The position numbers and the translations under genes are program-made. A model generated the notes under the pieces. It had not been told where the DNA came from. It did not search any database and saw only the letters and a list, made by a program, of their open reading frames with translations. Below are positions 63,601 through 64,000 of a DNA stretch of 64,000 bases, in pieces; position 1 is the first letter of the stretch, and each line of letters starts with the position of its first letter. This DNA comes from Sipunculus nudus (Eukaryota > Annelida > Sipuncula > Golfingiida > Sipunculidae): the NCBI GenBank assembly GCA_026874595.1, contig CM049306.1, positions 95,411,642 to 95,475,641 on the forward strand, given 5' to 3'.

Positions 63601-63718
63601 AATCCGTCAGGAACAGCTACATGCAAGGCAGAGGCTGGCAGAGCTGGACCTCAAACATTTAGACCTGGACGCCATGTTGGAACGACTAAGGCATGCGACC
63701 ATCTGTGCTAATGAAGAG
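1..63718 (+). CDS. CXXC1: CXXC1/CFP1 ortholog, partial at both ends, ten exons
   Basis: Overall gene call. CFP1 is a nuclear protein that binds unmethylated CpG through its CXXC finger, reads H3K4me3 through its PHD finger, and recruits the Set1 H3K4 methyltransferase complex (known for the family). Joining the ten exons listed separately gives exactly 1188 nt without a stop, 396 residues. Domain order matches the family: PHD (residues about 23-69), CXXC (119-158, eight Cys), Lys/Ser-rich linker, then the Cys-containing start of the C-terminal domain (300-396). The SET1-interacting C-terminal remainder must lie downstream. Introns 1-9 have phases 2,0,0,0,0,2,0,0,2, all mutually compatible. 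Coding sequence is under 2% of the span. The protein start is uncertain: an in-frame ATG lies at 37-39, but the frame is open to base 1. Alternative small exons cannot be excluded in the long introns. Confidence 0.95.
108..700. other. Intron 1, left part, no feature seen
   Basis: AT-rich intron sequence following the exon 1 donor. No recognisable repeat, exon or RNA gene was seen. Confidence 0.7.
711..903 (+). repeat. Family F dispersed repeat, copy 1
   Basis: Shares a long block with 3745-3890 (inverted) and 8538-8745 (direct): repeated TAGGAC/GTCC words, then TTTGCAAGGGAGG, TTTTGGACA, ATCAATATTATTACCA and GGGGATTAATT. Likely a short non-autonomous DNA element. The ends are not defined and no target duplication was found. 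Confidence 0.65.
916..2614 (+). mobile_element. Family A Helitron-like element, copy A1
   Basis: It starts with the family-A head AGCTCAGC-GACTATAAGTCAT-CTGAGCT (a hairpin), followed by a GTCCGTC-rich tract and GTAAGACTGGCACGTTT. Two tandem cores of about 650-700 bp follow (repeated from about 1036 and 1745; both contain TTTGAGATATTAAGG-like and GCCCAACTTTGGCCACGGCA words). It ends with TCAGCTGAG...GACCCATGGGTC-CCTTGTT at 2581-2614. The 10-bp ends GCTCAGCTGA and TCAGCTGAGC are inverted in intact copies. It has no coding capacity. The short open frames inside the two cores resemble each other because the cores are duplicated. Confidence 0.8.
2615..3740 (+). repeat. Diverged family-A core and right-flank sequence
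   Basis: Related to A cores (ATTAGATCTGAATTTTG, GTACCT..TTTTGCCCAACTTTGACCATG) and, from about 3100, to the right part of the remnant at 46130-48110 (CCACCAAGTGTTATG, CCAGAAGATGCCATGTTGTG, TTGGAGATCAGGCTTTGTTTG). It contains a nearly perfect direct duplication of 126 bp: 2786-2911 and 2912-3038. Confidence 0.65.
3745..3890 (-). repeat. Family F dispersed repeat, copy 2 (inverted)
   Basis: Reverse complement of the 711-903 repeat: AAAAGGTTATTTTATGGTAA, ATATTGATATGTCC, CCTCCCTTGCAAAAA, then GTCC-rich words. With copy 1 it forms an inverted pair around the A-type sequence between them. Confidence 0.65.
3900..6440. other. Intron 1, right part, no feature seen
   Basis: AT-rich intron sequence ending in the exon 2 acceptor. 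Short open frames here look random. No repeat family shared with the rest of the window was noticed. Confidence 0.65.
6441..6642 (+). CDS. CXXC1: CXXC1 exon 2: second half of PHD finger and basic tail
   Basis: The acceptor is tacatttcag at 6431-6440 and the donor is ATG|GTAGGT. The exon completes the split Ile codon and then reads GCDNCNEWYHGDC, giving PHD ligands C38, C41, H46, C49, and later C65 and C68 (FFCQACRE). With C24/C26 this makes the full Cys4-His-Cys3 set, and W44 lies where the aromatic cage residue of H3K4me3-binding PHD fingers sits. After the finger comes a Lys/Ser-rich tail (about residues 72-103), as in other CFP1 proteins. The intron between the two ligand pairs is 6.3 kb. 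An apparent longer open frame starting at 6364 is only read-through of intron sequence upstream of the acceptor. Confidence 0.96.
6863..8922. mobile_element. Family H, candidate element with degenerate terminal inverted repeats
   Basis: The left end reads ATACAGCAG...ATGAGGGAACAC. The reverse complement of the right end (8894-8922) reads ATACAGCAG...ATGAGGGGACAC, about 23 of 29 positions matching. Inside, there is a diverged direct duplication of about 277 bp (7530-7806 and 7807-8080, sharing TTTTCAAC, ATTATGAC and AATGATTTTGTCAGATT), and a family F copy is nested near the right end. There is no coding frame of note. Superfamily and target duplication are undetermined, and the pairing of the two ends is an inference. 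Confidence 0.45.
8538..8745 (+). repeat. Family F dispersed repeat, copy 3
   Basis: Direct copy of the 711-903 repeat. It shows the tandem words best: GGACTAGGACAGTCC, GGACTAGGACGGTCC, GACTAGGCC. Then come TTTTTTGCAAGGGAGGACA and TATTATTACCAGAAAA. Confidence 0.65.
8930..10270. other. Intron 2 segment, no feature seen
   Basis: Ordinary AT-rich intron sequence without recognised repeats or frames. Confidence 0.6.
10278..11410 (+). mobile_element. Family B Helitron-like element, copy B1 (3' end degraded)
   Basis: The head GTATCCACCAAAACAGAGTTT-TCGGATAC is followed by GCCGCCGCCACG. Then come tandem cores of about 300 bp with ATATCTC..GAACCGTTTGACC, CATACACAAAA, GCACAG..GTCTG, and two palindrome sites per core (AGGTGGCGCCACCT at about 10990 and degraded forms elsewhere). 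It ends near GATTTAGGCAGATACACGTAGT, lacking the terminal hairpin and CTAG seen in the other two copies. Confidence 0.75.
11411..13155. other. Intron 2 segment, no feature seen
   Basis: AT-rich intron sequence. No shared repeat or supported exon was seen. Confidence 0.6.
13160..13618 (+). repeat. 68-bp minisatellite, left block
   Basis: About seven copies of a unit of about 68 bp carrying CTTGTATCTGTGATTACT, GAGCTCTCATGATAACAC and AGTATGGTCTTACAAGGAC. Antisense and sense open frames with repeating VRPYCVIMRAPSNHRYK-like strings are by-products of the repeat. Confidence 0.85.
13619..14178. mobile_element. Insert of about 560 bp inside the 68-bp minisatellite
   Basis: It interrupts the array and is flanked on both sides by CTTGTAT (13612-13618 and 14179-14185), consistent with a 7-bp target duplication. 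It is richer in CpG by eye (for example TTCGCGAGTCGCGA) than the surrounding intron and carries two ATGCAAAT octamers. It has no terminal inverted repeat. A plus-strand open frame of 116 codons (13670-14020) has no recognised similarity and is not called as a gene. Confidence 0.45.
14179..14461 (+). repeat. 68-bp minisatellite, right block
   Basis: About four more units of the same array, continuing in register with the left block after the insert. Confidence 0.85.
14462..15643. mobile_element. Second insert of about 1.18 kb in the 68-bp minisatellite
   Basis: Array sequence breaks after ATCTGTGA and resumes at 15644 with GATTACTGGGAGCTCTCATGA. The insert begins near a perfect 14-bp palindrome CCCGGTATACCGGG (14473-14486) followed by ATCCCGGGG, and is CpG-richer than its surroundings. 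No terminal repeats were identified, and no coding frame was recognised. Confidence 0.4.
15644..15675 (+). repeat. Residual unit of the 68-bp minisatellite
   Basis: GATTACTGGGAGCTCTCATGAT matches the array unit. This is what defines the right edge of the second insert. Confidence 0.7.
15676..18073. other. Intron 2, right part, no feature seen
   Basis: AT-rich intron sequence up to the exon 3 acceptor. No supported exon; short open frames are not convincing. Confidence 0.6.
18074..18178 (+). CDS. CXXC1: CXXC1 exon 3: first part of CXXC zinc finger
   Basis: The acceptor is tgtttgtag ending at 18073 and the donor is AAG|GTAGGT. It has 35 codons, phase 0 at both ends (residues 104-138). Lys-rich lead-in, then RRCGECVACHRTEDCGRC-DFCK. 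Six of the eight zinc-binding cysteines of the CXXC domain are here (C119, C122, C125, C131, C134, C137), in the CGxCxxC and CxxCxxC spacing of CFP1-type CpG-binding fingers. The last 30 nt of the exon, together with the donor, are the founder copy of the tandem array that fills the start of intron 3 (see 18149-19470). The exon is intact despite that. Confidence 0.97.
18149..19470 (+). repeat. 58-bp minisatellite seeded by exon 3 tail and its splice donor
   Basis: About 22-23 units of 58 bp. The first unit is the exon tail itself (GAAGACTGTGGCCGCTGTGA-CTTCTGTAAG, coding EDCGRCDFCK) plus the first 28 intron bases (GTAGGTCTCAGTGT...ATATCAGTAC). Most later units keep CTTCTGTAAG|GTAGGT, so the array holds many donor-like sites. 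As 58 is not a multiple of three, and the intron part carries stops (TAA in the first unit), inclusion of a unit would normally break the frame. Confidence 0.95.
19471..19811. other. Intron 3, right part, no feature seen
   Basis: Short AT-rich stretch between the array and the exon 4 acceptor. Confidence 0.65.
19812..19880 (+). CDS. CXXC1: CXXC1 exon 4: second part of CXXC zinc finger
   Basis: The acceptor is caatgtttcag ending at 19811 and the donor is TTT|GTGAGT. It has 23 codons, phase 0 (residues 139-161). It reads DMKKFGGPNRIRQKC-RLRQC, which carries the KFGG motif (142-145) and the last two zinc cysteines (C153, C158), nearly identical to vertebrate CFP1. With exon 3 the CXXC domain is complete, with no missing ligand, so CpG binding is expected to be preserved. 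The intron that splits the domain sits just after C137-K138. A longer frame running on to 19994 reads past the donor into intron sequence. Confidence 0.97.
19881..21575. other. Intron 4, no feature seen
   Basis: Very AT-rich intron between exons 4 and 5, with no repeat family shared with the window. No CXXC1 exon candidate was found in it. Confidence 0.65.
21576..21644 (+). CDS. CXXC1: CXXC1 exon 5: short linker exon after CXXC domain
   Basis: The acceptor is gtactgttgtag ending at 21575 and the donor is CGA|GTAAGT. It has 23 codons, phase 0 (residues 162-184): GKKTVHPQRREETSR then PSDVQFIR. The sequence is polar and basic and not conserved with vertebrates, so the call rests on splice signals, phase, position and the open frame. 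The last about 37 nt of this exon resemble the unit of the large minisatellite that follows in intron 5 (CCATCTGA-GTACAG core), so this exon tail is the likely founder of that array. It could be alternatively spliced: skipping it keeps the frame. Confidence 0.8.
21608..27388 (+). repeat. About 46-bp minisatellite seeded by exon 5 tail, about 5.8 kb
   Basis: Roughly 125 units. The consensus has AGACCATCTGATGTACAGGT, TATATAAGTGAAATAAG and AAAACCCCC. The founder is the exon 5 tail GAAACCTCAAGACCATCTGA-CGTACAGTTTATACGA plus GTAAGTGATATATG. The first units after the exon are the most diverged and longest (about 50 bp), and the second still has GAGTAAGTGA. Most units have lost the donor GT (TATATAAGTGAA). 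Higher-order copies exist: a block around 25800-26300 recurs about 778 bp later. A run of 16 C lies at 25258-25273. Confidence 0.95.
27389..28086. other. Intron 5, right part, no feature seen
   Basis: AT-rich intron sequence between the array and exon 6. Confidence 0.65.
28087..28169 (+). CDS. CXXC1: CXXC1 exon 6: Ser/Lys-rich linker
   Basis: The acceptor is gataattgtag ending at 28086 and the donor is CAG|GTAAGT. It has 83 nt, phase 0 in and phase 2 out (residues 185-212, the last Ser codon split AG|T). It reads GLNMSSNKQKSSKSPAKDK then ETREGHVD. This is a hydrophilic linker typical of the region between CXXC and C-terminal domains of CFP1. It has no recognisable domain; support comes from splice signals and the exact phase match to exon 7. 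Confidence 0.85.
28934..31879 (+). mobile_element. Family A element A3 (inner), nested in A2
   Basis: A second head AGCTCAGCTGACTGTAAGTC at 28934, and a tail CAGCTGAGCGCCGTGACCCATA-GGTCCCTTGTT ending at 31879. It contains one 340-bp-type core, then sequence of the other A core type (TTTAATCAAGACTCAATTG, TTTTGCCCAACTTTGACCATG). Family C is inserted near its right end. Confidence 0.8.
30804..31833 (+). mobile_element. Family C Helitron-like element nested in A3
   Basis: The head is AGCCCTCAGCC-CTTAGGCTGATGGGCT, with a GTCCGTCCGTCTGTCCGG tract and GTTAAT. Three tandem cores of about 310 bp follow (TTGTGAGCGGGATATC, GATTCACC, AAATCTCGGTCAAGTTC, GATGGGTGACCTTGACCT, one with GGTGGCGCCACCT). The tail GGCTGAGGGCT is the exact inverse of the first 11 bases, followed by hairpin GTCAGC-TTCT-GCTGAT and ATTCTAG. 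The end CTAG before T fits the Helitron CTRR-T rule. Confidence 0.8.
32944..33028. repeat. TTA/ATT-rich microsatellite between two elements
   Basis: An imperfect TTATTA run. Matching (TTA)n lies left of A2 (28205-28240) and right of the large B element (45585-45620), so these elements appear to have inserted into an ATT-rich target. Confidence 0.7.
33137..34277 (+). mobile_element. Family A element A4, 3' end missing, nested in B2
   Basis: The head AGCTCAGCTGACTATAAGTC is followed by a GTCCGTC tract and A1-type cores, closely similar to 916-2400. The sequence passes directly from A core (AACATGAGAAATGCTGA) to B core (TTTGACCAATCAGG) near 34277, so the right end was lost by deletion or recombination. 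Confidence 0.75.
34933..37984 (+). mobile_element. Family A element A5 nested in G
   Basis: The head AGCTCAGCTGACTATAAGTC is at 34933, with a GTCC tract and A1-type core (GATGTCCCCAAAATCTCC, TTCGAGATATTAAGG). The tail CAGCTGAGCGCCGTGACCCA-TGGGTCCCTTGTT ends at 37984. Unusually long right part, sharing blocks with 46130-48110 and 57900-58440. It contains the (CT)n tract at 36471-36622. Confidence 0.75.
36471..36622. repeat. (CT)n microsatellite
   Basis: About 150 bp of CTCTCTTT/CTCTCT tract on the plus strand. Open frames on both strands here (Leu/Ser-rich and Arg/Glu-rich) are low-complexity artefacts. Confidence 0.9.
38450..44282 (+). mobile_element. Family A element A6 with about 14 tandem cores, nested in G
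   Basis: The head AGCTCAGCTGACTTTCAGTC is at 38450, with a GTCCGTCTGTCC tract and GTTAAC. About 14 cores of about 338 bp follow, each with CACAAATCGTAA..ACTGGACC, GGTCTCTGTTACCC, GGGGCCCCAAAGTACCCCC, CAATATCTCA and a GGTGGCGCCACCT site or degraded version (about 38797, 39132, 39471 ... 43168). The tail ATCAGCTGAGCGTCATGACC-CATGGGTCACTTGTT ends at 44282. Blocks of three cores recur at about 1.01 kb. A B element is inserted near the right end. Confidence 0.85.
43194..44096 (+). mobile_element. Family B element B3 nested in A6
   Basis: The head GTATCCTCCAAAACGAAGTTT is at 43194, followed by CCGGGTTCCTCCGCCG and B cores with two GGCGCCACCT sites. Near the end, ATTTTGGCTGATAC is inverse to the head, followed by hairpin GTAGTC-ACTTGTC-GGCTAC and CCGTATTCTAG ending at 44096. 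It is the most compact complete B copy (about 0.9 kb). Confidence 0.82.
45585..45625. repeat. ATT microsatellite
   Basis: A TTATTATTATCATTATTATTA run directly after the B2 end; a similar run occurs at 45897-45925. Confidence 0.8.
45626..46129. other. Intron 6 segment, no feature seen
   Basis: AT-rich sequence between the B2 end and the next A-derived segment. Confidence 0.6.
46130..48110 (+). mobile_element. Family A remnant A7 (5' truncated)
   Basis: It begins inside an A1-type core (TCTGAATTTTGTAAATTTTT, TTTTGCCCAACTTTGACCATGG) and shares long blocks with 2990-3740 and 35900-37400. It ends with a decayed A tail, CAGCTTAGCACAGTGACCCT-TGGTTCCCTTGTT, at 48077-48110. The head is absent. Includes a C-rich/CCA microsatellite near 47655-47690. 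Confidence 0.65.
48111..48567. other. Intron 6, right end, no feature seen
   Basis: AT-rich sequence leading to the exon 7 acceptor. Confidence 0.6.
48568..48625 (+). CDS. CXXC1: CXXC1 exon 7: short acidic linker exon
   Basis: The acceptor is tttatatttcag ending at 48567 and the donor is AAG|GTAGGC. It has 58 nt, phase 2 in and phase 0 out (residues 212-231). It reads DFHSEDEENIDITSPVPAK. The acidic SEDEEN run resembles the acidic stretch before the Lys-rich linker in CFP1 proteins. The last 22 nt (coding SPVPAK) and the donor are the founder of the 41-bp tandem array in intron 7. The preceding intron is 20.4 kb and full of nested transposons. Confidence 0.86.
48604..49725 (+). repeat. 41-bp minisatellite seeded by exon 7 tail and its splice donor
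   Basis: About 27 units of 41 bp: ACATGTCCTGTCCCAGCCAA-GGTAGGCTGTCAGTGTATTA-A. The founder is the exon tail ACAAGTCCTGTCCCAGCCAAG (coding TSPVPAK) plus GTAGGCTGTCAGTGTATTAA. Many units keep GCCAAG|GTAGGC or GTATGC, which look like donors. Others read CAGCTTGG or CAGCTAGG, with the GT lost. Confidence 0.95.
49792..49890 (+). CDS. CXXC1: CXXC1 exon 8: Lys-rich basic linker
   Basis: The acceptor is tttgtttatag ending at 49791 and the donor is CAG|GTGATA, weaker than the other donors. It has 33 codons, phase 0 (residues 232-264): KKDQDPSWTEGSPPKKTKTK then KERHGADKKKKDQ. The basic Lys-rich composition matches the KKREKK-type linker in CFP1 proteins, which likely serves as a nuclear localisation region. 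The frame here is set by the flanking exons. A different-frame open stretch covering 49725-49949 is a shadow. Confidence 0.87.
49891..50427. other. Intron 8, left end, no feature seen
   Basis: AT-rich sequence between exon 8 and the first D element. Confidence 0.6.
51831..52376 (+). mobile_element. Second family D head (D1b) inside D1
   Basis: AGTGAACCTGTGAACTAATG followed by GCGATGGTGTGGCG and GTACGTTTACCCATACTATT parallels the 50428 head. D1 sequence before it appears to resume near 54230 (ATTCTAGATATTTTGATAAAA). The right border of D1b is not defined. Confidence 0.6.
52377..53551 (+). mobile_element. Family E Helitron-like element nested in D
   Basis: The head hairpin ATGCCCCCGCCAC-AAA-GTGGCCGGGGCAT is followed by CCCATGTCCGTC. 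About six tandem cores of about 180 bp contain TTTTTTTCGCAATGCCTGCA, GATATTGGCCTGATTTTTGG, GAGTTCGCGTTTCGTCC and GACCTACTTTTGACCGTTTT. Near the end GGGGGCAT (53521-53528) inverts the head, then a GTGT-GGTTCCA-ACAC hairpin and ATCTAG. D sequence flanks both sides, giving a clean nested site. Confidence 0.82.
55352..55530. other. Intron 8, right end, no feature seen
   Basis: Short AT-rich segment ending in the exon 9 acceptor. Confidence 0.6.
55531..55718 (+). CDS. CXXC1: CXXC1 exon 9: basic linker and Cys cluster of C-terminal domain
   Basis: The acceptor is tatgtacttaacag ending at 55530 and the donor is AA|GTAAGT. It has 188 nt, phase 0 in and phase 2 out (residues 265-327). A Ser/Arg/Lys segment and an acidic segment are followed by QCYGPGCVEIARTGSKYCS then DECGLKLANN. 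Cysteines C300, C305, C316 and C320 form the CxxxxC...CxxxC zinc cluster at the start of the CFP1 C-terminal domain (Pfam zf-CpG_bind_C). The equivalent vertebrate segment reads CLGPGC...SKYCSDDCGMKLA, so homology is clear. Confidence 0.96.
55719..56209. other. Intron 9, left end; holds a decayed look-alike of the exon 10 acceptor
   Basis: AT-rich. At 56171-56199 it reads CACTTTGTTTCGCTCATTTT-GTTGAGTTT, matching 24 of 29 positions with 63499-63527, the acceptor and first codons of exon 10, but with the acceptor AG changed to GC. Otherwise no feature. Confidence 0.5.
57421..59305 (+). mobile_element. Family A element A8 nested in D2
   Basis: The head AGCTTAGCTGACTCTAAGTC is followed by a GTCCGTCC tract and GTTAAC. 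A1-type core and a long right part are similar to A5 (34933-37984), including a C-run (58260-58276). The tail CAGCTGAGCGCCATGACCCA-TGGGTCCCTTGTT ends at 59305. Confidence 0.8.
60180..63085 (+). mobile_element. Family A element A9 nested in D2, with atypical interior
   Basis: The head AGCTCAGCTGACTTTCAGTC is followed by GTCCGTCCGGCCGGCC and GTTAACAGGGCACAAATCGT. The tail CAGCTGAGCGTCATGACCCA-TGGGTCACTTGTT ends at 63085. Only the first about 250 bp and some later text (62370-62660) resemble A-type or HINE-type cores. The middle (about 61030-62300) is a CpG-richer stretch with no repeat match in the window. Confidence 0.7.
61030..62300. other. CpG-richer stretch inside A9
   Basis: CG dinucleotides are visibly denser than in the flanking intron (for example AAACCGCGG, GGCCGGCGAGTGGGCG, CTCTACGCGG, ACGTACGATGTGACG). 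It also has AAAATGGC, CACAATGGC and GCCGCCATG words of the YY1 kind. Minus-strand open frames of 86 and 89 codons lie here without recognised similarity. It could be an inserted fragment, a regulatory CpG island or a young element; not decided. Confidence 0.35.
63511..63718 (+). CDS. CXXC1: CXXC1 exon 10: C-terminal domain helix region
   Basis: The acceptor is cttcgtttcag ending at 63510 and the donor is GAG|GTAAGC. It has 208 nt, phase 2 in and phase 0 out (residues 327-396). It reads RIVEFLPQRIRQWQASPCIA then EENNKKSLDKIRQEQ, matching the RIYEILPQRIQQWQQSPCIAEE block of vertebrate CFP1. It continues into a charged coiled-coil-like helix (RQRLAELDLKHLDLDAMLERL). The domain continues in exons to the right of the window. 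A decayed look-alike of this exon's acceptor and first codons is present at 56171-56199. Confidence 0.97.
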
Positions 63719-64000
63719 GTAAGCTCTGTGGCTGGTCTCAGTTTAGGACTTCAGTCATTCTTAAGGTTTCTATGCAAAGTATTTTGTAATCTTTATGGTT
63801 ATAAAAATTATGTAATCGTGGTTACCATGGAGATATCAGCAAAATAATTGCATAGGTCTTGGGAAAGATTGTGGTGCTAAATGAAACTAGCCCTGTCTAT
63901 ATGTATGGTAGAATATCAATTACAGCTTAAATACAAGGGGATTCGTCAGATAGTAAGACCACAGTGAATCACTAGGTAATGTTAGTGTTGTATGATTCAG
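63719..64000. other. Intron 10 start, no feature seen
   Basis: AT-rich intron sequence after the exon 10 donor, running to the window edge. No tandem copy of the exon 10 tail is present here. Confidence 0.65.

Overview
This is a eukaryotic window: AT-rich, mostly intronic, with one split protein gene and many interspersed repeats. The gene is the ortholog of CXXC1 (CXXC finger protein 1, CFP1), the DNA-binding subunit of the Set1/COMPASS histone H3K4 methyltransferase. Ten plus-strand exons (1-107, 6441-6642, 18074-18178, 19812-19880, 21576-21644, 28087-28169, 48568-48625, 49792-49890, 55531-55718, 63511-63718) have GT-AG borders and compatible phases. Together they give one open frame of 1188 nt (396 codons) over about 64 kb. 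It encodes a PHD finger, a complete eight-cysteine CXXC finger, a charged linker, and the start of the CFP1 C-terminal domain. The true 5' end (exon 1 is open to base 1) and the rest of the C-terminal domain lie outside the window. Residue numbers below count from the first codon of the window. The repeat types suggest a bivalve mollusc; that is an inference from the repeat style, not a proof.

Layout: intron 1 (108-6440) holds one family-A element and an inverted pair of family-F repeats. Intron 2 (6643-18073) holds a candidate TIR element, a family-B element, and a 68-bp minisatellite broken by two CpG-richer inserts. Introns 3, 5 and 7 each open with a minisatellite (periods about 58, 46 and 41 bp) whose founder copy is the tail of the preceding exon plus its 5' splice site. 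Intron 6 (28170-48567) is almost entirely nested transposons, up to four levels deep. Introns 8 and 9 hold family-D elements with family E and family A nested inside.

The mobile elements fall into at least five sequence-distinct families (A-E) with one shared architecture: a short inverted repeat at the start and near the end, a GTCC-rich tract near the start in most families, internal tandem cores (often carrying the palindrome AGGTGGCGCCACCT), then a terminal hairpin and a CTAG/CTAA or TTGTT end. This resembles non-autonomous Helitron/Helentron-type elements (HINE or pearl-like elements, described in bivalves and other animals). No transposase, helicase or reverse transcriptase frame was recognised, and no tRNA, rRNA, CRISPR or bacterial-type gene was seen.

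The strongest unexplained pattern is that three of nine introns carry independent tandem arrays, each seeded by the exon-intron 5' junction. These arrays multiply splice-donor-like sites and, in one case, codons of the CXXC zinc finger.
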